NCBI GenBank assembly: GCA_045123995.1
Contig: JBGVKY010000001.1
Coordinates: 38,688 to 102,687, forward strand
DNA from: HGM11501 sp045123995
Lineage (GTDB): Bacteria > Bacillota > Clostridia > CAKSNL01 > HGM11501
DNA length: 64,000 bases
Reading direction: 5' to 3'
Positions 51,544-59,002 of the stretch are shown here, one piece after another (the first letter of the stretch is position 1; every line of letters starts with the position of its first letter). Position numbers and translations under genes: made by a program. The notes under the pieces were generated by a model, which did no database searches, was not told the DNA's origin, and was given only the letters and a program-made list of their open reading frames with translations.

Positions 51544-52896
51544 TTATACACAACCCTGAGCCTTCATAGCTTCAGCAACCTTTAAGAAACCTGCAATGTT
51601 TGCACCTGCTACAAGATCGTCGCCCAGTCCGTATTCGTTGGCAGCTTTGATGGAGTTGTCAAAAATATTCTTCATAATACCCTTAAGCTTTTCATCAACT
51701 TCTTCTGCAGTCCAGGAATAACGCATGGAGTTCTGGGACATTTCAAGACCTGATACAGATACACCACCGGCATTAACAGCCTTGGAGGGAGCGATTATTA
51801 CTCCATTTTCCTTAAGATATGCAACAGCTTCGGCTGTAGTGGGCATATTGGAAACTTCAACATAATATTTAATTCCGTTTGCCACGATTTTCTTTGCATC
51901 TTCTATTCTTACTTCGTTCTGGGTAGCACAGGGCATTATGATGTCAACCTTTGTTCCCCAAGGCTTTTCGCCTTTAAAGAAAGGAACACCGAACTTATCT
52001 GCATAATCCTCTACTCGGTTTCTGCAGGAATCTCTCATTTCAAGCATATAGTTGATTTTTTCATCGGTAGATACACCATCTTCATCATATATGTAACCAT
52101 CGGGACCTGATATTGTTACAACCTTACCGCCAAGCTGGTTTATTTTCTTTACTGTACCCCATGCAACGTTACCGAAGCCGGATACTGCAAAGGTCTTACC
52201 CTTAATGTCATCACCGAAGTGCTTGAGTAATTCTACTGTATAGTAAACTGCACCATAGCCAGTTGCCTCGGGACGGATTAAAGAACCGCCGTAGGTTGCC
52301 CCCTTACCGGTAAGAACGCCCATAAACTCATTTTTAAGTCTCTTGTACTGACCGAAAAGATAACCGATTTCTCTTGCACCTACACCTATGTCACCGGCGG
52401 GAACGTCAATGTCAGCACCGATGTGTCTGAAAAGCTCTGCCATAAAGCTCTGGCAGAAGCGCATTACTTCTGCGTCGGACTTGCCCTGAGGGTCAAAGTC
52501 AGCACCACCTTTACCGCCACCCATAGGAAGCGATGTCAAGCTGTTTTTGAAGGTCTGCTCAAAGCCTAAGAATTTGATGATACCGGAATATACGTTGGGG
52601 GCAAAACGGAGTCCGCCCTTGTAAGGACCGATGGCAGAATTGAACTGTACACGAAAACCTCTGTTAACCTGTACTTTTCCGTTATCGTCAACCCAGGGAA
52701 CACGGAAAGTAATCTGACGCTCAGGCTCTACCATTCTTTCAATTACGCCTGCATCAATTAAATCCTGTCTTTTCTCTATTACGGGCTCGATGGTTTCAAA
52801 AACCTCGGTTACAGCCTGAATAAATTCGTCTTCTCCTGCATTTCTCTTTTTAACCTGCTCCAAAACATCAATTAAGTACTGATTTTTCAAGCTCAT
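51544..52896 (-). CDS. gdhA: NADP-type hexameric glutamate dehydrogenase
   Basis: Interconverts glutamate with 2-oxoglutarate and ammonia. The 450 aa protein has the hexameric GDH pattern: RVPWVDDNGKVQVNRGFRVQFNSAIGPYKGGLRF, the catalytic-lysine block LPMGGGKGGADFDPQGKSD, the aspartate in VPAGDIGVGAREIG, and NAD(P)-binding VSGFGNVAWG. It lacks the 22-residue hydrophobic extension of the longest frame; the ATG used (MSLKNQYL) has AGGAGTGAT. Glutamate dehydrogenase beside an Nfn transhydrogenase suggests a joint role in NADPH supply for ammonium assimilation, or in amino-acid fermentation. Confidence 0.96.
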   Translation of the reverse strand: MSLKNQYLIDVLEQVKKRNAGEDEFIQAVTEVFETIEPVIEKRQDLIDAGVIERMVEPERQITFRVPWVDDNGKVQVNRGFRVQFNSAIGPYKGGLRFAPNVYSGIIKFLGFEQTFKNSLTSLPMGGGKGGADFDPQGKSDAEVMRFCQSFMAELFRHIGADIDVPAGDIGVGAREIGYLFGQYKRLKNEFMGVLTGKGATYGGSLIRPEATGYGAVYYTVELLKHFGDDIKGKTFAVSGFGNVAWGTVKKINQLGGKVVTISGPDGYIYDEDGVSTDEKINYMLEMRDSCRNRVEDYADKFGVPFFKGEKPWGTKVDIIMPCATQNEVRIEDAKKIVANGIKYYVEVSNMPTTAEAVAYLKENGVIIAPSKAVNAGGVSVSGLEMSQNSMRYSWTAEEVDEKLKGIMKNIFDNSIKAANEYGLGDDLVAGANIAGFLKVAEAMKAQGCV

Positions 52897-52930
52897 CACT
52901 ATCACTCCTATAAAAAATGTATTCATTGAA

Positions 52931-52959
52931 AGTATATAGCAAGCAAAAAAAAGTGTCAA
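52931..52959 (-). promoter_or_regulatory. Sigma-A promoter of gdhA
   Basis: Minus strand TTGACA, 17 bp, TATACT, with about 28 bp of untranslated leader. Confidence 0.85.
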
Positions 52960-52973
52960 CAAAATCGCCTTTT

Positions 52974-52990
52974 ATTCCACTCACTGGAAT
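52974..52990. promoter_or_regulatory. 17-bp inverted repeat just upstream of the gdhA promoter
   Basis: ATTCCA, 5 bp, TGGAAT, located 15 bp upstream of the -35 element, a usual place for an activator or repressor site. The nearby spacer (52990-53085) holds only another 8-bp-stem hairpin at 53026-53049. Confidence 0.4.
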
Positions 52991-53083
52991 AATTATTTTA
53001 GTATTTTGTCTAAAGAGCTAACACCAAAACTCAATCTTTTGTGAGTTTTTTCTACAAATCAAGCATGTTTTCGAAGGTAAAGT

Positions 53084-53117
53084 AAAAAAACAGCCGAAAC
53101 ATTGAGTTTCGGCTACT
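53084..53117 (-). terminator. Terminator of the potD-like gene
   Basis: AGCCGAAAC/GTTTCGGCT stem (53092-53114) followed on the minus strand by a run of seven T, starting about 10 bp after the stop codon. Confidence 0.9.
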
Positions 53118-53123
53118 ATTATT

Positions 53124-54176
53124 TTATGATGCTAAAAGCTTTGTCCATGCATCGGACCAGAGCTTTTCTGCCACTGGAGTGAGCTCCAAGAAAATTTCGC
53201 ATCTTGAAAGCTCTTCATCCGTGGGATAGTAATTTTTATTATTTGCAATATCCTCACTTAAAAGCTCTACTGCCGCCGTGTTGGGAGAGGTATAACCTGT
53301 CTCTTCGGCATTACGAAGTGCAATATCGGGTCTTAACATGAAGTTTACGAAAGCTTCCGCAAGCTCTATATGCTTGCTGTCTTTAAGAATTACCATTGCA
53401 TCTATTGCAAGATTGCTTCCCTCCAAAGGTACAGCTGTCATTGCAAGGTTTTCACTTTCAGCTAAAGCCTTGTTTCCCTCTCCCGAAAATACCAAAGCCA
53501 AAGCAGCCTCACCGTTTACCATTTTATCACGTACTTCATCGCCTACATAAGCTAAAACTCCGGGCTTTTGCTTTATCAAAAGCTCCTTTGCTTCATTTAT
53601 TTCATCAGCATTTTCCGTGTTCATGGAATAGCCCAGATATTTTAATGTCATACCCAAAGTATCTCTCATTCCGTCAAGCATTAAAATGTTACCACTATAC
53701 TTTTCATCAAACAAAATTCCTATGCTTGAAACATCTTCGGTTACCATTTCCTTATTATATAAAATACCGAGAGTGTTCATCATGTACGGAACAGAATATG
53801 CACCTTCTACATCATAGCTTAAGCCCTTATAAGCATCGCTTATATTGGAGGCATTGGGAATATTATCAAAATTAAGTTTATGAAGCATATCAAGGCCTAT
53901 CATTTTGGACACGGTATAATCCGAGGGGAACACCACATCATAGCTGGATGAGCCTGAATTTTGCACCTTAGCCATCATTGCTTCATTGCTGTCAAATTCT
54001 TCATAAATAACACGGCAGTTATATTCTTTTTCAAATTCCTCTATAACTCCCTCGGCGATATATTCGCCCCAGTTAAACACCTTAAGTGTTTCCTTTTTCT
54101 CTCCGCAACCTGAAAACATAGTAATAATCAATGCGAGAGACACCGCCAAAACCAAAATCTTTTTCACCTTGACCAA
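53124..54176 (-). CDS. Spermidine/putrescine-type binding lipoprotein (orphan PotD)
   Basis: The 350 aa protein has a lipoprotein signal ending in MFSGC and the polyamine-binding-protein pattern: KVFNWGEYIAEGVIEEFEKEYNCRV, FDSNEAMMAKVQ, DVVFPSDYTVSKMI, SVPYMMNTLGILYN and the C-terminal YYPTDEELSRCEIFLEL. It is a periplasmic-type solute binder tethered to the membrane. No PotA, PotB or PotC gene is adjacent; the gene upstream is rsmE. The start is TTG 4 bp behind AAGGA; a GTG three codons in is a possible alternative. Its partner transporter must lie elsewhere, or it has another role. Confidence 0.88.
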   Translation of the reverse strand: MVKVKKILVLAVSLALIITMFSGCGEKKETLKVFNWGEYIAEGVIEEFEKEYNCRVIYEEFDSNEAMMAKVQNSGSSSYDVVFPSDYTVSKMIGLDMLHKLNFDNIPNASNISDAYKGLSYDVEGAYSVPYMMNTLGILYNKEMVTEDVSSIGILFDEKYSGNILMLDGMRDTLGMTLKYLGYSMNTENADEINEAKELLIKQKPGVLAYVGDEVRDKMVNGEAALALVFSGEGNKALAESENLAMTAVPLEGSNLAIDAMVILKDSKHIELAEAFVNFMLRPDIALRNAEETGYTSPNTAAVELLSEDIANNKNYYPTDEELSRCEIFLELTPVAEKLWSDAWTKLLAS

Positions 54177-54203
54177 TCGTTCCTTTCGTCTTTTATTTTT
54201 ATG

Positions 54204-54914
54204 TCAGCACATTTCACCAAGTGCATTCATAACTATTGCTATAACCGTACTTCCTGCCGTCTCGGTACGAAGTATCCTTTTTCCCAGGGTAATTATTTTC
54301 GCACCCTGCTTTGCCCCTTTTTCCACTTCTTCGGGCGCAAATCCGCCCTCAGGTCCTATTATAATTCCGACAGTCTTCGCCTCGGGTAAATCCTTTAATG
54401 AGCCGTCCCTTGCTTCCTCATAAGGGAAAAGTGCCAGTTCCTTTTTGCATAGCTCCGATACAGCTTCATTAAAGTCTATGGCAGGGTGCACTTTGGGAAT
54501 AATCCCTCTTCCGCACTGCTTTGCCGCTTCCGCTGCGATTTTTTGCCATCTGTCACTTTTCTCACCCTTGGCAACACATCTTTTTGAAAGAACAGGAATT
54601 ATTTCATAAACGCCAAGTTCCACAGCTTTTTGTATGATGGAATCCATCTTCCCCTGCTTCGGGATACACTGAAAAAGAGTGACCTTTGTTGAAGGCTCCG
54701 CCTGGCATTTTTCCATGCCTTTAATAGAGCATATAACTTCTTCTTTTCCGATACTTTCGATTTCACAAAAGTAGTCCATTCCATCTTTGTCGCAGATTTT
54801 AATCGGATCGCCCACATTCATTCTTAAAACCCTTGATATATGATTCACGTCTGTTCCCGTAATAGTAATATTATCTACAAAAACCGACGATTTGTCAACA
54901 AAAAATTTCGACAT
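54204..54914 (-). CDS. rsmE: 16S rRNA (uracil-1498-N3)-methyltransferase
   Basis: The 236 aa protein has an N-terminal PUA-like domain and a SPOUT methyltransferase domain with the knot motifs IGPEGGFAPEEVE and LGKRILRTETAGS, plus ERCVAKGEK-like (SKRCVAKGEKSDRWQKIAAEAAKQCGR) block typical of RsmE. It methylates U1498 in the decoding region of the small subunit. ATG start with GAGAGGAAA. It lies in a DUF2161-rsmE-potD run. Confidence 0.95.
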   Translation of the reverse strand: MSKFFVDKSSVFVDNITITGTDVNHISRVLRMNVGDPIKICDKDGMDYFCEIESIGKEEVICSIKGMEKCQAEPSTKVTLFQCIPKQGKMDSIIQKAVELGVYEIIPVLSKRCVAKGEKSDRWQKIAAEAAKQCGRGIIPKVHPAIDFNEAVSELCKKELALFPYEEARDGSLKDLPEAKTVGIIIGPEGGFAPEEVEKGAKQGAKIITLGKRILRTETAGSTVIAIVMNALGEMC

Positions 54915-54931
54915 TTTTTATTTTCCTCTCT

Positions 54932-55621
54932 TTATTTAGTTCCCTCTGCTTCTTTAAGTAAAATTTCTTTAAGTTCTTCATATTCCTTAAGCTCTGTCTT
55001 TCCTTTTTCCGTCAGGAAAAAGTTTGATTTATTCTTTTCAAACCAGCCATAATAATTATTGTCAATTATTCCTTTTGCTTTTGGATTTCCCGTCATATGA
55101 GGAATGTCTGAAATTTTTATCTCTCCGTATTTTTCAGAAAGTGCCGCAATCAAAATTGACCTTTCCCTGTAAAGCGTAGTGATTTTCCCATTGCTTCCCC
55201 CTAAGTTGTTATCCCCGTGTCTGCCTGAAAACTCCTCCATGAGCTTTTCTTTGTTTTTCTTGTTTCTTGCCAGAGCCTTTGCTCTGTCCAGCTCTTTAGG
55301 GGGAAATGTAATTTTCGCACCCTCAGGCTTCACGGTGATAAGTCCGATTTCAAGCCGCCTTAAAACGTGGGAAATATTTTGTCTTTTTTTAAGTTCGGTT
55401 CTCTTGGGTGACGGAACGGCAATATAAACTTTATCGCAGATTTTCTGCCTTAATGCCGCTTGAACTAAAACATCTAAATTAAGTCTCAGTTTGAGTTCAA
55501 CTCCTACAGTTTCTTCTCCTTTTACACAAAGGACATCGAAATCTTTAACTTCTGCTTTAACTTCATAACCAAGGCTTTCAAAAAGAGCCTTAACCGGCAG
55601 GTAAAGATCTGTTTCAGGCAC
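54932..55621 (-). CDS. DUF2161 PD-(D/E)XK-fold protein
   Basis: The 229 aa protein has an N-terminal nuclease-like fold: YLPVKALFESLGYEVKAEV, then D30-type aspartate in DFDVLCVKG and the E-x-K in VGVELKLR, the PD-(D/E)XK core. The rest matches DUF2161, annotated as putative phosphodiesterases. The C-terminus (about 130-229) looks like a winged-helix (ALSEKYGEIKISDIPHMTGNPKAKGII). GTG at 55621 is chosen because AAGGAG lies 8 bp before it; an upstream GTG overlaps that site. Substrate unknown. Confidence 0.85.
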   Translation of the reverse strand: MPETDLYLPVKALFESLGYEVKAEVKDFDVLCVKGEETVGVELKLRLNLDVLVQAALRQKICDKVYIAVPSPKRTELKKRQNISHVLRRLEIGLITVKPEGAKITFPPKELDRAKALARNKKNKEKLMEEFSGRHGDNNLGGSNGKITTLYRERSILIAALSEKYGEIKISDIPHMTGNPKAKGIIDNNYYGWFEKNKSNFFLTEKGKTELKEYEELKEILLKEAEGTK

Positions 55622-55641
55622 TTTTATCACTCCTTTTTTAA

Positions 55642-55670
55642 TTGACTTAATTCATGGTATAGTGTATAAT
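55642..55670 (+). promoter_or_regulatory. Sigma-A promoter of exoA
   Basis: TTGACT, 17 bp, TATAAT, with an RNA leader of only about 12-15 bases. Confidence 0.82.
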
Positions 55671-55689
55671 ATTTTCGAGGTGATGTCAA
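55661..55689 (-). promoter_or_regulatory. Possible promoter of DUF2161-rsmE-potD, overlapping the exoA promoter
   Basis: Minus strand TTGACA, 17 bp, TACACT. Its -10 overlaps the exoA -10, and its -35 covers the exoA start region. Confidence 0.5.
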
Positions 55690-56438
55690 TGAAAAAATTT
55701 GTTTCATGGAATGTAAACGGCCTTAGGGCAGTATATCAAAAAGGCTTTATGGATATATTCAATGATTTTGATGCGGATATATTCTGTCTTCAGGAAACCA
55801 AGATGCAGGAAGGTCAGATTGAGCTTGACACTCCCCTTTATCATCAGTACTTTAATTATGCCGAAAAAAAAGGCTATTCCGGAACTGCGGTTTTTTCAAA
55901 GGAAGAGCCCCTTTCTGTTACCTACGGTATTGGAATAGAAGAACACGATAAGGAAGGAAGAGTTATTACCCTTGAATTTGATAACTTCTTTTTCGTGTGC
56001 GTTTATACACCCAACTCCCAGGAGGAGCTTCGCCGTCTTTCATACAGAATGGAATGGGAAGATGCCTTCCGTTCATACCTTTGTTCTTTAAAAGAGAAAA
56101 AGCATGTGGTTGTAACAGGAGACCTTAACGTTGCTCATAACGAAATTGACCTCAAAAATCCCAAGACCAATCAGAAAAATGCCGGCTTTACCAAAGAGGA
56201 ACGGGAAAAGTTTGGAGTCCTTTTGAAATCAGGCTTTTACGACACTTTCCGTGAGCTTTATCCTGATACTCAGACCTTTTCCTGGTGGAGCTATCGTTTT
56301 TCCGCCAGAGCAAAAAATGCAGGTTGGAGAATAGACTATTTTTTGACCGACTCCATGGATTTTGTTTCCGACAGTAAAATTCATACAGAAATTTTCGGTT
56401 CTGACCACTGCCCAGTTGAACTTCTGGCAGATCTTTAA
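55689..56438 (+). CDS. Exodeoxyribonuclease III / AP endonuclease
   Basis: Base-excision repair nuclease of the ExoA/XthA family. The 250 aa protein has FVSWNVNGLRA at the start, the metal-binding glutamate in LQETKMQEG, VTGDLNVAHNEIDL and the catalytic pair in GSDHCPVEL, and full family length. The ATG used has GAGGTG at 6 bp; an ATG two codons earlier has no spacing. It is transcribed from a strong promoter with the AraC gene following 16 bp after. Confidence 0.95.
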   Translation: MKKFVSWNVNGLRAVYQKGFMDIFNDFDADIFCLQETKMQEGQIELDTPLYHQYFNYAEKKGYSGTAVFSKEEPLSVTYGIGIEEHDKEGRVITLEFDNFFFVCVYTPNSQEELRRLSYRMEWEDAFRSYLCSLKEKKHVVVTGDLNVAHNEIDLKNPKTNQKNAGFTKEEREKFGVLLKSGFYDTFRELYPDTQTFSWWSYRFSARAKNAGWRIDYFLTDSMDFVSDSKIHTEIFGSDHCPVELLADL

Positions 56439-56454
56439 TCCAAGAGGTGTTTTT

Positions 56455-57249
56455 ATGGAAAGTCTTATAAATTTTGAAATTCATCCTGCCTTTAAGGATT
56501 CAAGACCCTATTTTTTCCGTAATGTAGGGGAACATATTCCCTACCATAACTGGCATGAAAATGTGGAATTTATGTATTGCACAGAGGGAAGCGGAATACT
56601 TCACTATGACTCAGTTGACTATAAAATCAAAAAGGGAGATATTGCCGTTATCAATTCCTTTGCCATTCACTACACGGAGACGGACGATGGACTGGTTTTC
56701 AAAGACCTTATTCCCTTTTCCGAGTTTTTCAGTCTAAACGGACTTGACCTTCCTAAGATGCACTTTGCTCCTATTATAAGGGATTTATCGGCAAATGAAA
56801 AATTTGATGCCATAGTGAAAAATTCCGAATCGAAAGACCCACTTTCCGGAGCAAAAATGCTCCATTCCATACTGGATTTTTTAATTTACATGGCTGAGCA
56901 TCACTTGGAAGAAGCGAATATAAGTGCAAAGAAAATTGATATATCCATAAGGCAGGCCTTAAGTCATATAAATTCCGAGTTTGATAAAAAGCTATCTGCA
57001 GACCGGATTTCAAAAAAAGTAGGCTTTTCAAAATATCACTTTTTAAGAGAATTCAAAAAGGCAACCGGTCAGACTTTTTCTGATTATCTTGCAAAAGTAC
57101 GAATTGAAAATGCAAAAAAACTCCTTTTGACCACCACCCTTCCGGTAAAAGAAATATGCTATAAGTCAGGCTTTGATTCTGAAGCTTATTTTTCAAAGGT
57201 TTTTAAGCTCTCAGAAAAAGAAACCCCGTCTTCATTCAGAAAAAAATAA
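56455..57249 (+). CDS. AraC-family transcriptional regulator with cupin sensor
   Basis: The 264 aa protein has an N-terminal AraC-type cupin (HNWHENVEFMYCTEGSGIL and YKIKKGDIAVINSFAIHY, about 27-70) and a C-terminal pair of helix-turn-helix motifs (RISKKVGFSKYHFLREFKKATGQTF and VKEICYKSGFDSEAYFSKVFK). Such regulators usually control sugar use or stress. The ATG used (MESLINFEIH) has AAGAGGTG; the longer frame runs inside exoA. Its targets are unknown; the glycan locus is 9 kb away. Confidence 0.92.
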   Translation: MESLINFEIHPAFKDSRPYFFRNVGEHIPYHNWHENVEFMYCTEGSGILHYDSVDYKIKKGDIAVINSFAIHYTETDDGLVFKDLIPFSEFFSLNGLDLPKMHFAPIIRDLSANEKFDAIVKNSESKDPLSGAKMLHSILDFLIYMAEHHLEEANISAKKIDISIRQALSHINSEFDKKLSADRISKKVGFSKYHFLREFKKATGQTFSDYLAKVRIENAKKLLLTTTLPVKEICYKSGFDSEAYFSKVFKLSEKETPSSFRKK

Positions 57250-57250
57250 A

Positions 57251-57285
57251 AAAACGGCTTTAATTTTCATTAAAGCCGTTTTTTA
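57251..57285. terminator. Bidirectional terminator between the AraC and OadG-like genes
   Basis: AAAACGGCTTTAA/TTAAAGCCGTTTT 13-bp stem between converging genes, with A and T runs. Confidence 0.92.
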
Positions 57286-57294
57286 ATAATTATT

Positions 57295-57528
57295 TCAATC
57301 TTTCTTTCCGCTTACTTTGCTTAATACTACGGTTACAAGGGCAATTATTCCTATTACAATGAAAATACCCAGCATGCCCTGTCCCATATAATTAAGGTTT
57401 TTTACAAAATTTTCAGGGTGGAATTCTATCTTGGCTTCTGTACTTACTTCTTCGGTTACTAAAGCCTCTCCCTCTATTTCTAAGGGCAAGGTTTCAGTAT
57501 TCATAACTTCATTCATATTTTCGTTCAT
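57295..57528 (-). CDS. OadG-like small subunit of a sodium-pump decarboxylase
   Basis: The 77 aa protein has an acidic N-terminal half and one TM helix (MLGIFIVIGIIALVTVVLSKV), followed by a basic tail. That is the form of the gamma subunit that joins the beta subunit to the alpha/biotin subunits in Na+-translocating decarboxylases. It follows the beta-subunit gene by 12 bp. Sequence conservation in this subunit is always low, so position next to OadB carries most of the evidence. Confidence 0.72.
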   Translation of the reverse strand: MNENMNEVMNTETLPLEIEGEALVTEEVSTEAKIEFHPENFVKNLNYMGQGMLGIFIVIGIIALVTVVLSKVSGKKD

Positions 57529-57540
57529 TATAAATCCCCC

Positions 57541-58662
57541 TTACATAAAGAAATTAAGGATAAGACCGCCTGCTATAACCGATGCAATCTGTCCCGATAC
57601 GTTTACGCCGATGGAGTGCATCAAAAGGAAGTTCTGAGGATCTTCCGCAAGACCCATCTTATGCACAATTCTTCCAGACATGGGGAATGCAGAAATACCT
57701 GCAGCACCAATCATGGGATTGATTTTCTTTTTAAGGAAAAGATTTAAGAATTTAGCAAAAAGCACACCGCCTGCAGTATCAACTATAAACGCTATAAGAC
57801 CGAGACCCAAAATAAGAAGTGTCTGAGGCTGCAGGAATTTATCTGCCTGCATCTGGGTTGCGATTGTGATACCCAGGAAAATGGTAATCAAGTTTGCTAA
57901 AACTTTCTGGGCAGTTTCAGATAAGGAATCTAAAACTCCGCACTCACGGATTAAGTTACCGAACATTAAAAATCCGATAAGACTCGCAGCTGATGGTGCA
58001 ATTAAAGATGCAATAAGTGTTATTATTATGGGAAAAAGAATCCTTGTAAGCTTGGACACGCTCTTTTGCTGATATTCCATGCGGATAAGTCTTTCTTTTT
58101 TAGTTGTTAAAAGCTTGATTACGGGTGGCTGAATTATTGGAACCAGCGCCATATAAGAATATGCTGCTACCATTATGGCTCCCTGATAAGCGGAATTTAA
58201 TTTTTCCGCCACAACAATGGATGTGGGTCCGTCTGCCGCACCGATAATGGCAATGGACGCCGCATCGTTGATGCCGAAAAACATAGATGCCATGCAAAGG
58301 GTAAAGAAAATACCAAACTGTGCTGCGGCACCGAAAATCATAAGCTTGGGATTTGATAAAAGTGGCCCGAAATCTATCATGGCACCTATACCTATAAATA
58401 AAATCAAGGGGAAAAGCTCATTTGCTATACCTGCATCATATAAGGTGTTAAGAGCACCTATTTCTCCTCCCTGTGTAATAGCACCTGAATTCGGGATGTT
58501 TACCAAAATTGTGCCAAAGCCCATAGGAAGTAAAAGAGTAGGCTCCATGTCTTTTTTAATGGCAAGATATATAAGAATACCACCGATTATCCACATCACA
58601 ATCATGCGCCAGTCGGTAAGCTCAAGTACATTACCAAAAATAGGCTTTAAAAATTCTGCCAA
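57541..58662 (-). CDS. Sodium-translocating decarboxylase beta subunit (OadB/GcdB/MmdB family)
   Basis: Integral membrane Na+ channel subunit, 373 aa, with about nine TM segments. The key motif IGAADGPTSIVVAEKL, including the Na+-binding aspartate, and the C-terminal GAAGISAFPMSGRIVHKMG and HSIGVNVSGQI blocks are intact. It couples decarboxylation (oxaloacetate, glutaconyl-CoA or methylmalonyl-CoA) to Na+ export. The start is TTG behind GAGGAGGAA. No carboxyltransferase or biotin-carrier gene is in the window, so the substrate cannot be told. Confidence 0.93.
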   Translation of the reverse strand: MAEFLKPIFGNVLELTDWRMIVMWIIGGILIYLAIKKDMEPTLLLPMGFGTILVNIPNSGAITQGGEIGALNTLYDAGIANELFPLILFIGIGAMIDFGPLLSNPKLMIFGAAAQFGIFFTLCMASMFFGINDAASIAIIGAADGPTSIVVAEKLNSAYQGAIMVAAYSYMALVPIIQPPVIKLLTTKKERLIRMEYQQKSVSKLTRILFPIIITLIASLIAPSAASLIGFLMFGNLIRECGVLDSLSETAQKVLANLITIFLGITIATQMQADKFLQPQTLLILGLGLIAFIVDTAGGVLFAKFLNLFLKKKINPMIGAAGISAFPMSGRIVHKMGLAEDPQNFLLMHSIGVNVSGQIASVIAGGLILNFFM

Positions 58663-58698
58663 GAAAATTCCTCCTCATTTGTTAATTGATACCGGATA

Positions 58699-58727
58699 AT
58701 TATACTATGACCGTATATAAAAGTCAA
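58699..58727 (-). promoter_or_regulatory. Sigma-A promoter of the OadB-OadG genes
   Basis: Minus strand TTGACT, 17 bp, TATAAT, 37 bp upstream of the TTG start. Confidence 0.82.
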
Positions 58728-58777
58728 CCGCTTTCGACTTTTTAATTGATTTTTCGGGTGTTTTTTCCTAAAAAAAC

Positions 58778-58806
58778 TTGACTTGCTTTTATTTTCCATT
58801 TATAAT
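58778..58806 (+). promoter_or_regulatory. Sigma-A promoter upstream of the 38-aa ORF and EamA transporter
   Basis: TTGACT, 17 bp, TATAAT. The predicted transcript starts near 58813, just before AAGGAAAGGAG. Confidence 0.8.
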
Positions 58807-58837
58807 TTTTTAAGACACAAAGGAAAGGAGAATGTCT

Positions 58838-58954
58838 ATGACTGAAAAACAACTAAAAAACTTATGTTGTGAAAGACCTTACAACGTAGAAAGGATAAAA
58901 GGACTCAAAATCCATTCTGACGCTGTTCCCGTTCCCCTTTCTTTTATTACATGA
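58838..58954 (+). CDS. Unrecognised 38-aa small protein or leader peptide
   Basis: A 38-codon frame (begins MTEKQLKNLCCERPY, ends PVPLSFIT) directly behind a consensus promoter and an AAAGGAG site at 7 bp. No family recognised. It is basic, with a central Cys-Cys pair and a proline-rich tail, no signal peptide and no TM segment. An alternative ATG two codons upstream lies too close to the ribosome site. No terminator lies between it and the EamA gene 48 bp downstream, so both are probably on one RNA. It could be a small protein, or a leader peptide whose translation affects the transporter. Confidence 0.6.
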   Translation: MTEKQLKNLCCERPYNVERIKGLKIHSDAVPVPLSFIT

Positions 58955-59002
58955 TTTAATGCTGATTATTTAATTTTTATTTTTTAGAACGGAGTGAAAT
59001 TT

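Noticed and set aside
53026..53049. AAAACTCA/TGAGTTTT hairpin upstream of gdhA
   Set aside because: An 8-bp A+T-rich stem between a clear terminator and a clear promoter; could be a second weak terminator, but nothing more can be supported.
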